A DNA stretch of 64,000 bases from Fumia sp045121595 (GCA_045121595.1 JBGVGI010000101.1:1-64000); one strand, 5' to 3'; positions 17,079 through 25,316 are shown, counted from the first letter of the stretch. A program made the numbers and translations. The notes: generated from the letters alone by a model not told the origin.

Positions 17079-17116
17079 CCCCTCCTTTGCAAAAATATTT
17101 TTTGCCGTTTGAGGGG
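17079..17116 (-). promoter_or_regulatory. Hairpin sequestering the yqzL ribosome-binding site
   Basis: On the minus strand CCCCTC (17116-17111) can pair with GAGGGG (17084-17079), and inside it GCAAAAA pairs with TTTTTGC (17105-17099 with 17095-17089). The outer arm contains the GGAGGGG ribosome-binding site of yqzL. A TATAAT-like -10 lies just upstream near the era stop codon, so a leader transcript could begin here. Confidence 0.4.
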
Positions 17117-17134
17117 TATTATAGCTTGGAAAAA

Positions 17135-18031
17135 CTAACCTTCGAATTTAAGACCTAAAGAACGGATAATGTTTTCGTTGTTGCGCCAGTCATCTTTTAC
17201 CTTGACCCAACACTGTAAATTAATTTTGGCTTCTAAAAATTCTTCTAAATCTGCTCTTGCTTCGGAGGCAATTTTTTTGAGCATTGCGCCACCTTTGCCG
17301 ATAATCATACCTTTATGGCTGTCTTTTTCACAGTAGATGTACGCTTCGATATCGATGATGTTTTTGCCTTCACGTTCACGCATTTTTTCAATCATAACCG
17401 CAGTGCCGTGAGGAATTTCATCACGCATATTGCGTAAGATTTTTTCTCTTATAACTTCACCTGCGATAATTCTTTCAGGTTGGTCTGTAAGCGTATCGTC
17501 GGGGAAATAATGAGGACCCTCGGGAGAATTTTCAGAAAGCTCGTGCATTACTTCGTCAAGTCCGTTGTTTTCGGTAACACTTATCGGAATAACGGCGTTA
17601 AAATCGTAAAGAGTGCTTACTTCTGCAATACGGTTTAAAAGCTCGTCTTTTTCGATAAGGTCAATTTTATTGATAATAAGGAAAACGGGAAGTTTTCGTG
17701 CCTTGAAAGTTTCAATAAGGGTAAGTTCTTCTTCGTTTAAAGCGCCTTTCGGTTCTACCAAAAACAAAACGAGGTCAACGTCACCGATACTTGTGGTAAC
17801 CACTTTGTTCATATGACCGCTTAATTTGGTTTTAGCTTTATGAAAACCCGGAGTATCAAGAAAAACAAGCTGAAGCTCGTCTTCTGTCAGTACACCTGTA
17901 ATACGGGTACGGGTGGTCTGGGGTTTGGATGAAACGATAGCAATTTTTTCACCTAAAAGAGCGTTTAAAAGTGACGATTTTCCTACGTTTGCCTTTCCTA
18001 CGATGGCAACGAAAGCAGATTTTGTTTTCAT
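17135..18031 (-). CDS. era: GTPase Era
   Basis: Essential GTPase that binds 16S rRNA during 30S maturation. The GTP-binding motifs are G1 GKANVGKS (12-19), G3 DTPG (59-62) and G4 NKID (120-123). The C-terminal KH domain carries MIIGKGGAMLKKI. At 298 residues it has the usual length. It lies downstream of ybeY, a common Firmicutes order (phoH-ybeY-era), but a hairpin terminator sits between ybeY and era, so era may be partly independently expressed. Confidence 0.97.
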   Translation of the reverse strand: MKTKSAFVAIVGKANVGKSSLLNALLGEKIAIVSSKPQTTRTRITGVLTEDELQLVFLDTPGFHKAKTKLSGHMNKVVTTSIGDVDLVLFLVEPKGALNEEELTLIETFKARKLPVFLIINKIDLIEKDELLNRIAEVSTLYDFNAVIPISVTENNGLDEVMHELSENSPEGPHYFPDDTLTDQPERIIAGEVIREKILRNMRDEIPHGTAVMIEKMREREGKNIIDIEAYIYCEKDSHKGMIIGKGGAMLKKIASEARADLEEFLEAKINLQCWVKVKDDWRNNENIIRSLGLKFEG

Positions 18032-18053
18032 ATTCTTATCCTTTGCTTTTATT

Positions 18054-18080
18054 AAAGACGCAGTTTTGTGCTGCGTCTTT
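18054..18080 (-). terminator. Hairpin between ybeY and era
   Basis: AAAGACGCAG pairs with CTGCGTCTTT (18054-18063 with 18071-18080) around a 7-base loop, directly after the ybeY stop. The following T-run is short, so termination may be partial. Confidence 0.65.
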
Positions 18081-18083
18081 TAA

Positions 18084-18593
18084 TTACATTTCTTCATCTT
18101 CAAATACGTAACTTGCACCTCTTGCAAGTCCGAGTCTTGTGAGAACGACTTCTTCTTTTTCACGCATACGGACAGCTTCAATACCGCCGTTTTCGTGGTC
18201 ATATCCTAAAAGGTGGAACATTGAATGAACTGTCAGAAAACCAATTTCACGCTGTAAGGAGTGGCCGTAGATTTTGGCTTGTTCAACGGCTTTTTCGATA
18301 GAAATAACGATATCGCCCAAAAGATATGCGCCGGTTGATTCGTTTTTATCATACTTGCCGTTTTCACCGAGCGGAAAAGAAAGCACGTCGGTGGGCATAT
18401 CTTTGCCCCTATATTTTGCGTTAAGCTCGTGAATTTCCTTGTTGTCAACAAAGGAAACTGCAACTTCAGCGTCGTTTAAGAAATTTTCTTCCCTGAGGGC
18501 AGCATTACAGCAGCGTCTGACCAAGAGCCTTATGCCTGTGGGGATTTTTACTTCATTTTGTCTGTTTGAGATGATAACTTTTACTTTATTCAT
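18084..18593 (-). CDS. ybeY: Endoribonuclease YbeY (rRNA maturation factor)
   Basis: Metal-dependent RNase for 16S rRNA 3'-end maturation and ribosome quality control. The zinc motif is HSMFHLLGYDH with His123, His127 and His133 in the 169-residue protein. The start is ATG at 18593, overlapping the phoH stop by 8 bases; the longer open frame to 18629 runs inside phoH and is not needed. The overlap implies translational coupling with phoH. Confidence 0.95.
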   Translation of the reverse strand: MNKVKVIISNRQNEVKIPTGIRLLVRRCCNAALREENFLNDAEVAVSFVDNKEIHELNAKYRGKDMPTDVLSFPLGENGKYDKNESTGAYLLGDIVISIEKAVEQAKIYGHSLQREIGFLTVHSMFHLLGYDHENGGIEAVRMREKEEVVLTRLGLARGASYVFEDEEM

Positions 18594-19560
18594 GATGTCG
18601 TTTTTTGCCCTCCTCATAGTATTTATCATAAGCTTTTACAATGTCCTGCACGAGCTTATGCCTTACAACGTCTTTTTCACTGAAACGTACAATACCGATA
18701 TCGTCGATATTTTTCAGTACCTTCATAGCTTCTAAAAGTCCTGATTTCTTGTTATCGGGTAAATCTATCTGGGTAACGTCACCCGTGATGATGATTTTAG
18801 AACCGAAACCAAGACGTGTTAAAAACATCTTCATCTGTTCTCTGGTTGTATTCTGCGCTTCGTCCAAAATGATAAAGGATTCATCGAGTGTACGGCCTCT
18901 CATGTACGCCAGAGGTGCTACTTCGATGTTGCCTCTTTCCTGATATTTAAGAAAGTTTTCGGCACCTAAAAAATCAAAAAGCGCATCGTATAAAGGCCTT
19001 AAATACGGGTCAACCTTGTTTTGCAGATCACCGGGGAGAAAACCTAATTTCTCACCTGCTTCAACTGCGGGACGGGTAAGAATAATTCTCTCAACAATAC
19101 CTGCCTTGAAGGCTTTTACCGCCATAGCAACGGCGAGGTAGGTTTTACCCGTACCTGCAGGACCTACTCCCAGAGTGATTGTGTTTTTTGAAATCGTATT
19201 TATATATTTTTTCTGACCTACGGTTTTAGGGGAAACGGGTTTTCCCTTCTGGGTGATGCAGATGCAGTCGTTACCCAAATCCTTAAGCTCGGAGGAAGAA
19301 CCTTCCTCTTCCATTGAAACTGCATATCTCACGTTAAGCTCGTCGATGTTTTTGCCCGAGTCCATAAGCGATAAAATATTTTCAATTGCAGCTTTACAAC
19401 TACCTGTATTTTCTTCGTCACCCATAATTTTAACTTCAAGGTCACGGATTACTATCTCAACGCCGTACTCTTTTTTGAGGACGTGTAAGTTTCTGTCGTA
19501 ATTTCCGCAGAGTTCTGCTATCTGCTCTGCATTTTTAAGACTAATTATTTTTTCAGCCAA
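18586..19560 (-). CDS. phoH: PhoH-like ATPase (YbeZ/PhoH family)
   Basis: A 324-residue P-loop ATPase with Walker A GPAGTGKT (residues 133-140) and Walker B FIILDEAQNT, preceded by a KH-like N-terminal part typical of YbeZ/PhoH. It is coupled to ybeY, with which family members function in RNA metabolism. The start is TTG at 19560 with a GGAAAGGACGG site upstream. Two candidate promoters lie in the 120-base gap between it and the yqfD end. Confidence 0.94.
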   Translation of the reverse strand: MAEKIISLKNAEQIAELCGNYDRNLHVLKKEYGVEIVIRDLEVKIMGDEENTGSCKAAIENILSLMDSGKNIDELNVRYAVSMEEEGSSSELKDLGNDCICITQKGKPVSPKTVGQKKYINTISKNTITLGVGPAGTGKTYLAVAMAVKAFKAGIVERIILTRPAVEAGEKLGFLPGDLQNKVDPYLRPLYDALFDFLGAENFLKYQERGNIEVAPLAYMRGRTLDESFIILDEAQNTTREQMKMFLTRLGFGSKIIITGDVTQIDLPDNKKSGLLEAMKVLKNIDDIGIVRFSEKDVVRHKLVQDIVKAYDKYYEEGKKRHHE

Positions 19561-19587
19561 GTTTTACCGTCCTTTCCTTTTTTTATT

Positions 19588-19596
19588 ATTATACCA
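19588..19596 (-). promoter_or_regulatory. Extended -10 element upstream of phoH
   Basis: Minus-strand TGGTATAAT (TG at 19596-19595, TATAAT at 19593-19588) about 28 bases before the phoH TTG; no good -35 is seen. Confidence 0.45.
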
Positions 19597-19646
19597 TAAA
19601 ATTTTAAGTTTGTATCTATGCAAAGTTAACAAAATTTATTTTTAAC

Positions 19647-19674
19647 ATTTTACTTTTACACGGTGATTTGTCAA
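19647..19674 (-). promoter_or_regulatory. Sigma-A promoter for phoH-ybeY
   Basis: Minus-strand TTGACA (19674-19669, on the plus strand TGTCAA), a 16-base spacer and TAAAAT (19652-19647), located directly after the yqfD stop codon. It would transcribe phoH and ybeY. Confidence 0.55.
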
Positions 19675-19680
19675 AGTAAA

Positions 19681-20835
19681 CTATGGATTAGTAGGAAGAG
19701 TAAAATCAAGGTCGGTTTCAAGCTCTTTGTATGACACGATATCTTCGATACAACGGTAGTCGATTTTACAAAAAAGAGTATTGTTTTCAGTACGTGCCGA
19801 TATTTCACGGGAAATAATTTCTGAGCCTTTTAAATTTTCTTTTTCGTAGTCAGTAATATTTTTTTCAATGAGTGTGAGTGCCTCTTTCTCGGAAAAATTC
19901 ACGGTGTTTTCATCGTAAAAAATAAGGGTTTCTTTTTCTATCCCAAACGGCAGAGGAGTTTTTATAACGTCATACTTTTTACTATACGAATTTTTTAAAA
20001 AAAGAGGAAATTTTTTGCCGAAAATTACGATTTTATAGCGGGTTTTCGTTTTATCTGAATAGATTTTTTCCGTTTGTTTTAAAGGAAGTGAAAATTCTTT
20101 TTCAAATTTTGTTTCTCCCCTTATCTTTGCAAGCGAGTGATGATACGTGCTTTTACCATCGGCGGTTTCGACTATACCGCTGACTAAAAGGTCACCTTTA
20201 AAGACGGTATCTCCGTCTTTAAACATTTTCTGCCCTGCGTAGATTTCCGAGCTTATAATTCTGGCGGTTTTAAGAGCTACGATGTTGCAGGGGATGTTTT
20301 TATGTATAATCTGAGGCTTCGGGACTTCTTCGGCAACTTCTATTTCTATTCGGCTTCCCATTTTGTTAAGGGACAAAAATGACAAAGAGGGAAGTTCCTT
20401 TAACATTGAAAGCTTTATTTTTTCGAGATTTTGTGTGGGAAGAAAGGTACCCGTTTTAAGACCGTTACCGTGGGCGGCGCTTAAAATCTGAAAATCCGAA
20501 ACGTTCTCATTACCGTTTATTTCAATGGTCCAGACGAAATTTTGCAAAAAAACAAGCAAAAAAACTGCTACTGCCCCTGCGATGATAAAGCCATTTCTCC
20601 TTCGGTATTTTCGCATTTTAAAGCCGATACCGAATTTCTTGATTATTTTAAGGCGGATACCACTCTTTTTAGCGAAATTTGAGGCTTTTTTATATTCTTT
20701 TGCAGAAACAAGTCCGAATGTTTCTTTTGTATTTTTATTGAAATTTCTGATATTGACGTTGTTCTTTTTGCAAAGCGATAGAAATTTCCCCGTTTCATCT
20801 CCGTAAACCTTAAAAAGTACTGTGTTGAAAAACAT
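19681..20835 (-). CDS. yqfD: Sporulation protein YqfD
   Basis: A 384-residue YqfD: N-terminal cytoplasmic domain, one membrane segment around residues 87-105 (GFIIAGAVAVFLLVFLQNFV), then a POTRA-like extracytoplasmic domain starting WTIEINGNENVS. In Bacillus YqfD is a sigma-E-dependent forespore-development protein. The start is ATG at 20835, preceded by AAAAGAGGTG; the GTG at 20844 overlaps that site. It is divergent from yqfC, whereas in most spore formers yqfC, yqfD and phoH are consecutive in one direction. Confidence 0.9.
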   Translation of the reverse strand: MFFNTVLFKVYGDETGKFLSLCKKNNVNIRNFNKNTKETFGLVSAKEYKKASNFAKKSGIRLKIIKKFGIGFKMRKYRRRNGFIIAGAVAVFLLVFLQNFVWTIEINGNENVSDFQILSAAHGNGLKTGTFLPTQNLEKIKLSMLKELPSLSFLSLNKMGSRIEIEVAEEVPKPQIIHKNIPCNIVALKTARIISSEIYAGQKMFKDGDTVFKGDLLVSGIVETADGKSTYHHSLAKIRGETKFEKEFSLPLKQTEKIYSDKTKTRYKIVIFGKKFPLFLKNSYSKKYDVIKTPLPFGIEKETLIFYDENTVNFSEKEALTLIEKNITDYEKENLKGSEIISREISARTENNTLFCKIDYRCIEDIVSYKELETDLDFTLPTNP

Positions 20836-20841
20836 AAACTT

Positions 20842-20895
20842 CACCTCTTTTAATGTATATGCTTTTTTTATTTAGAATATATATTAAAAGAGGTG
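20842..20895. repeat. Near-perfect 19-bp inverted repeat between yqfD and yqfC
   Basis: CACCTCTTTTAAT (20842-20854) and ATTAAAAGAGGTG (20883-20895) are perfect inverted copies; extending inward gives 18 of 19 matching positions with a 16-base centre. Each arm holds the ribosome-binding site (AAAAGAGGTG) of one divergent gene. The centre is AT-rich and, on the yqfD side, includes CATATACATT, which resembles a sigma-E -10 element. Confidence 0.75.
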
Positions 20896-20902
20896 GTTTA
20901 AG

Positions 20903-21217
20903 TTGGCAAAAAAACTTTCACGCAACCGATACGGCGGTGAAAAATATATCCTTTCCAAACCGAAAAAAGCATCACTTTTTGAAGCTTTCAAAGAGAAAAC
21001 TGATGCTTTTAAAAACGAAGCACAACTTGTTTTAAGTGGGAAAAGGGAGCTTTATATCGAAGGGTGCACCGATATTTTAGAGTATGACGATATAATGGTA
21101 AAACTTGATATCAAAGGCGAAAAAATGCTTATCTTCGGGAGAAATCTTTCGGTTTTGGGGTTTACCGAAACGTCGGTTACAGTTGTGGGTGAAATTAAGA
21201 GTATGGAGTGGATTTGA
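20903..21217 (+). CDS. yqfC: Sporulation protein YqfC (YabP/YqfC family)
   Basis: A 104-residue YabP/YqfC-type protein; the core ELYIEGCTDILEYDDIMVKL and LSVLGFTETSVTVVGEIKSM fits the family. It starts with TTG at 20903 behind AAAAGAGGTGG. The N-terminus (SRNRYGGEKYILSKPKKASL) is basic and longer than the Bacillus protein, as in some Clostridia. It faces away from yqfD and overlaps the ylbJ-like gene by one base, so here it is grouped with ylbJ instead. Confidence 0.85.
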   Translation: MAKKLSRNRYGGEKYILSKPKKASLFEAFKEKTDAFKNEAQLVLSGKRELYIEGCTDILEYDDIMVKLDIKGEKMLIFGRNLSVLGFTETSVTVVGEIKSMEWI

Positions 21218-22296
21218 TGACGGTTTCTTTAAAGGGGATAGTTCCAAAACTGATTGGACTGTCGGCTTTTTTACTGGGTTTTTTAGTGCTAAAATATGCA
21301 GACGTTACGGCAGTTGGGGTTAAAAATGGGGTAAATTTATGCCTTGAAACCGTTATACCATCGCTTTTTGTTTTTATGGTTATCGCAGAATTTGTTTCAC
21401 GCACCGAGCTTTTGGAGGTTTTGTTCTTGCCACTCAGGTTTATCCCCTCTCTTTTCAGATTGCCTGGGGAGTGCGTTTCAGTTTTCGCTTTGAGTTTACT
21501 CGGCGGCTATCCGATGGGAGCACAGATGATTTCAAATCTTGTGAAAAGCAAAAGAATTTCCCCCAAAGAAGGAGAAATTCTTTTATGCAGTTCTGTTAAC
21601 TGTTCACCGTCTTTTATGGTGGGGGCAGTAGGGATAGGCATTTTCAAAAACCCTCAGCTCGGATTTGTGCTATACCTGTCACAGGTAGTTGCGGCGGTTA
21701 TAACGGGTATCGTTGCCGGATTTTTCGTGAGAAAAGAAGAAAGAAAAACAAAGGTTGAGCTCACGGATACAAAAACCAATTACGCGCAAAATTTTGTAGA
21801 CTCCGTATTATATTCGGGTAAAGCTATGCTTACAATCTGCAGTTTTGTTATTCTGTTTTCCGTTTTACTTGCATTTATGCAAAAAATCAAAGGCTTTGAG
21901 TTCTTGGCAGGACTTACCGAAGTATCGGTAGGATGCTCGATGCTACGGGGGAAAAGCTTTAAAACTGCACTTTTTCTTTCGGCGTTTTACACCTCTTTTG
22001 GTGGGATTTGTGTGTTTTCGCAGATTAAAAGCTTTCTTAACAAGTCGGGCGTTAAGATGAGGAAGTTTTTTATTTCCAGAATACTCTACGTTGCTTTAAG
22101 TATTGCCTTTTCCTTTTACGGGGTGCGTTTTGTGGATACGTCCGAGTCGGTTTTTTCAAACGTTGGCAAGGTGTTGCCGTCAGGCGGCGGTAATTCAGCA
22201 CTTGCATCCGTCTTTCTCATACTGCTTTGTTTTATGCTATTGATTAGCAAAAAAAGTTGTGGTATAATTAACTCAACAAAGATGGAAAAGAGTTGA
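21217..22296 (+). CDS. ylbJ: Sporulation integral membrane protein YlbJ-like
   Basis: A 359-residue membrane protein with about eight hydrophobic segments and the nucleoside-recognition-domain features LLGGYPMGAQM and NCSPSFMVGAVG, as in YlbJ, a sigma-E-dependent spore-development protein. The ATG at 21217 overlaps the yqfC stop (TGATG) and has GGAG upstream; a GTG at 21208 would add three residues. The C-terminus overlaps the next gene by 4 bases. Other members of the Gate/SpmA-like family are possible, but length and motifs favour YlbJ. Confidence 0.82.
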   Translation: MTVSLKGIVPKLIGLSAFLLGFLVLKYADVTAVGVKNGVNLCLETVIPSLFVFMVIAEFVSRTELLEVLFLPLRFIPSLFRLPGECVSVFALSLLGGYPMGAQMISNLVKSKRISPKEGEILLCSSVNCSPSFMVGAVGIGIFKNPQLGFVLYLSQVVAAVITGIVAGFFVRKEERKTKVELTDTKTNYAQNFVDSVLYSGKAMLTICSFVILFSVLLAFMQKIKGFEFLAGLTEVSVGCSMLRGKSFKTALFLSAFYTSFGGICVFSQIKSFLNKSGVKMRKFFISRILYVALSIAFSFYGVRFVDTSESVFSNVGKVLPSGGGNSALASVFLILLCFMLLISKKSCGIINSTKMEKS

Positions 22297-22517
22297 GTGT
22301 TATCAAAAAGAGATTATTTGGAAAAAATATCGACCCTCAGTGTGCATACTGTGAATGGGGTAAGTTAAGCCGTGGTGAAACCAAGGTTATCTGTGAGTAT
22401 AACGGAGTGGTAGCACCCGAATATTCCTGCAGAAAATACGAATACGCACCGCTTAAAAGAAAACCGAAATCGGCTTTGGTGTTGCCCGAATATACACCTG
22501 AGGACTTTAAACTGTAA
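22293..22517 (+). CDS. Small cysteine-containing protein, unknown function
   Basis: A 74-residue basic protein with four cysteines, arranged as C-x2-C (QCAYCEWG), then VICEYNG and YSCRKYEY, a pattern that could bind zinc. The start is a TTG at 22293 overlapping the ylbJ stop (TTGA), and its stop overlaps the next start by one base (TAATG), so it is tightly coupled on both sides. I recall similar short proteins in Clostridia but no assigned function. Confidence 0.7.
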   Translation: MSVIKKRLFGKNIDPQCAYCEWGKLSRGETKVICEYNGVVAPEYSCRKYEYAPLKRKPKSALVLPEYTPEDFKL

Positions 22518-23476
22518 TGAGAGAATTTATAATCAACCAAAACGATGCCGATCAGCGCCTTGATAAGTTTCTTTCCAAGGCGGTGAAGCTTCTTCCCAAA
22601 AATCTTCTTTACAAATACATTCGTCTTAAAAGAATAAAGGTAAACGGACGTCGCACCGAGATAAGCTACCGTCTTATGGTGGGGGATAAGGTCTCCCTTT
22701 ATATCAATGATGAGTTTTTTGAGAGTGAAAAACCTGTATTTTTATACGCAAAACCGCAGGTTGATGTAGTTTACGAAGACGATAATATAATGCTTGTCGA
22801 TAAAAAAGAAGGACTTATCGTGCACGAGGACGAGGGTGAGGACGTGGATACCCTCATAAACCGTGTCAAGCATTATCTTTACCTTAAAGGGGAGTATGAC
22901 CCCGAGAAGGAAACCTCGTTTGCACCCGCTTTATGTAACAGAATTGACAGAAACACTGGCGGTATCGTAATAGTTGCCAAAACTGCCGAGGCGTTGCGAA
23001 TTCTTAACGAAAAGATAAAACTCCGTGAGCTTCATAAATTCTATCTTTGTCTTGTAAAGGGTACACCACCCAAAAAAGAAGATACCCTTACTGCGTATCA
23101 CCGCAAAAACGAAAAAGAAAATATTGCGGAAGTTTTTAATGCTCCTAAAAAAGACACCAAAACCATGATAACGAAATACAAGGTCTTGGAAAGCAATAAA
23201 AAATATTCACTTTTGGAAGTTGAGATTAAAACGGGGCGTTTCCATCAGATAAGAGCTCATATGGCGCACATCGGTTGTCCGCTTGTGGGTGACGGAAAAT
23301 ACTCCGAAAACTTAAAAGAAAGAAAGCTTGGCTTTAAATATCAGGCTTTGTATTCCTACAAACTTATCTTTGATTTTAAAGATGAGTGCGCACTTTCGTA
23401 TCTTAACGGAAAAATTTTCAAGGTGGAAAAAGTTCCCTTTGCAGAAAACGGAATACCTGACGTCTTGTGTGAATAA
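22517..23476 (+). CDS. RluA-family 23S rRNA pseudouridine synthase
   Basis: A 319-residue enzyme with an N-terminal S4 RNA-binding domain (about residues 12-70, DQRLDKFLSKAVKLL) and a RluA/RluD-type catalytic domain. The catalytic Asp is Asp144 in NRIDRNTGG; the family more often has RLDxxTSG, so the Ser-to-Gly change is a variant. Later motifs are TGRFHQIRAHMAHIGCPLVGD, split here as TGRFHQIRAHMAH and GCPLVGD. The exact target uridine cannot be told from sequence. Coupled to the preceding gene by a one-base overlap. Confidence 0.9.
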   Translation: MREFIINQNDADQRLDKFLSKAVKLLPKNLLYKYIRLKRIKVNGRRTEISYRLMVGDKVSLYINDEFFESEKPVFLYAKPQVDVVYEDDNIMLVDKKEGLIVHEDEGEDVDTLINRVKHYLYLKGEYDPEKETSFAPALCNRIDRNTGGIVIVAKTAEALRILNEKIKLRELHKFYLCLVKGTPPKKEDTLTAYHRKNEKENIAEVFNAPKKDTKTMITKYKVLESNKKYSLLEVEIKTGRFHQIRAHMAHIGCPLVGDGKYSENLKERKLGFKYQALYSYKLIFDFKDECALSYLNGKIFKVEKVPFAENGIPDVLCE

Positions 23477-23500
23477 GATGTTTTAAGGGGGTGCCGTGAA

Positions 23501-23788
23501 ATGCTTAAGCTTCGTGATTTACAGAAAAAAGAGCTTGTGAATATCTCTGACGGCACTAAAATCGGTTACGCCGACGACGTTGTGATAGATGCCGAAAACG
23601 CTACCGTTAAATCTTTAGTGGTTTACGGAAGACTGAGGCTTTTCGGACTTCTTGGCAGACAACCCGACGTTGTGATAGACTGGGAAAAAATCGAGATTAT
23701 CGGCGAGGACGCAATACTCGTATCGGTCTCCGACCTCCCCCGCGAAACCATCCGCCGAAGTAAATTAAAAGAAATATTTGAAGAATAA
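23501..23788 (+). CDS. YlmC/YmxH-family PRC-barrel protein (sporulation-associated)
   Basis: A 95-residue PRC-barrel protein. The motif ISDGTKIGYADDVVID and the tail PDVVIDWEKIEIIGEDAILV are typical of YlmC/YmxH proteins, which are common in spore formers and annotated as sporulation proteins, though their function is little known. The ATG follows GGGGGTG by 8-9 bases; 24 bases after the pseudouridine synthase gene. A bidirectional terminator follows. Confidence 0.85.
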   Translation: MLKLRDLQKKELVNISDGTKIGYADDVVIDAENATVKSLVVYGRLRLFGLLGRQPDVVIDWEKIEIIGEDAILVSVSDLPRETIRRSKLKEIFEE

Positions 23789-23820
23789 AAAACCGCAGTG
23801 AAATTCACTGCGGTTTTTTT
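23787..23820. terminator. Bidirectional terminator
   Basis: A 15-bp stem (AAAAACCGCAGTGAA and its complement) with almost no loop beyond AT, followed by seven T; on the other strand it ends the amino-acid ABC operon. Confidence 0.9.
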
Positions 23821-23821
23821 A

Positions 23822-24565
23822 TTAAAGAACTTTTGACAAAAAGTCTTTTGCACGCTGGCTTTTGGGGTTTTCAAAGAATTCAACAGGAGTTGATTCTTCT
23901 TCGATAACGCCTTCGTCCATAAAGATGATACGGGTACCAACTTCTTTTGCAAAGCCCATTTCGTGGGTAACGACAACCATTGTCATACCCTCTTTTGCGA
24001 GTTCCTTCATAAGTTCTAAAACTTCGCCGACCATTTCAGGGTCGAGAGCTGACGTAGGCTCGTCAAAGAGCATAACTTCAGGGTTCATTGCAAGAGCACG
24101 GATAATTGCGATACGCTGTTTCTGACCGCCTGAAAGGGTACTGGGATAAACGTCTGCTTTATCAGCAAGACCGATTCTTTCAAGGAGGCGCATAGCGTTT
24201 TCTTTTGCATCTTCCTTAGACTGGAGTTTAAGTTTAACGGGTGCGAGCATAATATTTTCGATAACTGTCAAGTGAGGGAAAAGATTAAAATGCTGGAACA
24301 CCATACCCATTTTCTGTCTGTGAAGATTTATGTTGGTTTTGGGGTTTGTGATATCCGTACCGTCAAAGATAATTGTTCCCGAAGTGGGAGTTTCAAGACG
24401 GTTGAGAGAACGTAAGTAGGTAGATTTACCGGAACCCGAGGGGCCTACGATAACAACTACTTCACCTTTTTTTATGTTGGCTGTAATGCCGTTTAACGCT
24501 TTTACTTTACCGCCGTTATAATGTTTACAGAGGTCGGTTGTGGAAATAAGATATTTATCGTTCAT
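23822..24565 (-). CDS. Polar amino-acid ABC transporter, ATP-binding protein (GlnQ-like)
   Basis: A 247-residue ABC ATPase with Walker A GPSGSGKST (41-49), Q-loop VFQHFNLFPHLTV, signature LSGGQKQR and Walker B VMLFDEP, all closest to the GlnQ/HisP class of polar amino-acid importers. It overlaps the permease gene by 11 bases and is the last gene of the operon. The exact amino acid (for example cystine, glutamine or arginine) cannot be read from the ATPase. Confidence 0.93.
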   Translation of the reverse strand: MNDKYLISTTDLCKHYNGGKVKALNGITANIKKGEVVVIVGPSGSGKSTYLRSLNRLETPTSGTIIFDGTDITNPKTNINLHRQKMGMVFQHFNLFPHLTVIENIMLAPVKLKLQSKEDAKENAMRLLERIGLADKADVYPSTLSGGQKQRIAIIRALAMNPEVMLFDEPTSALDPEMVGEVLELMKELAKEGMTMVVVTHEMGFAKEVGTRIIFMDEGVIEEESTPVEFFENPKSQRAKDFLSKVL

Positions 24566-25250
24566 TTTTTCTCAACCTCTTTTCAAATATACTAAGCAGT
24601 TTTGAAAGACCGACAACCATAACAAGGTATACGATCGCAACAACCAAAATGGGGTTTATCTGGTCGTAGGTGGTGTTTTTAATCTGGTTACCTGCTTTTG
24701 TAAGCTCGATAACAGCAACGTAACCTGCAACTGAAGTTTCTTTCAAGAGGGCAATCATTTCATTACCGATAGCGGGGAGAATGTTTTTGAAAGCCTGAGG
24801 AAGAATGATAAGCCACATTGTCTGAACGTTTGAAAGACCGAGTGAACGACCTGCTTCAGTCTGTCCGTGGTCAATTGCCATAATACCCGAACGGATAGTT
24901 TCGGCAACGTAAGCACCTGAGTTTACACCGAAAGTGATGATAGCAACCCATGTTCCGTCTTTGGAGTTTACAAAGATGATAAAGAAGGAAATAAGAAGCT
25001 GAACAACTACGGGAGTACCCCTGATAACGGTGAGGTAGATGTTACATAAGGTGTCAAAAATTTTAAGTTTTTTGTTGCGGTCAGCAAAAACCTTGATGAT
25101 AGCAACGATAGTACCGATAACAATACCTATTAAAAGAGCACCGATGGTGATAAGAACAGTCTTACCTAAACCTTCGATTAAAATCTTGTAACGGTCACCA
25201 ACGATAAAGGTATTGTACAACGTGTCTACCCATTTAGAAAACCATTCCAT
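24555..25250 (-). CDS. Polar amino-acid ABC transporter, permease (HisM/GlnP family)
   Basis: A 231-residue inner-membrane permease with about five membrane segments and the HisMQ-type N-terminal pattern GLGKTVLITIGALLIG, the RGTPVVVQLL segment and the EAA loop ETIRSGIMAIDHGQTEAGRS. One permease gene suggests a homodimeric channel. It begins 81 bases after the binding-protein gene, with a terminator hairpin between them. Confidence 0.93.
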   Translation of the reverse strand: MEWFSKWVDTLYNTFIVGDRYKILIEGLGKTVLITIGALLIGIVIGTIVAIIKVFADRNKKLKIFDTLCNIYLTVIRGTPVVVQLLISFFIIFVNSKDGTWVAIITFGVNSGAYVAETIRSGIMAIDHGQTEAGRSLGLSNVQTMWLIILPQAFKNILPAIGNEMIALLKETSVAGYVAVIELTKAGNQIKNTTYDQINPILVVAIVYLVMVVGLSKLLSIFEKRLRKNER

Positions 25251-25283
25251 AGTAAACCTTTCCTAGGCGTAAATAACCTATAC

Positions 25284-25316
25284 AAAAAAGCGGCGACTTA
25301 TAATCGCCGCTTTTTA
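25284..25316 (-). terminator. Intercistronic terminator between binding protein and permease
   Basis: A 12-bp GC-rich stem (AAAAAGCGGCGA at 25285-25296 with 25304-25315), followed on the minus strand by six T. It lies inside the transport operon, so readthrough would be partial and the binding protein made in excess. Confidence 0.8.
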
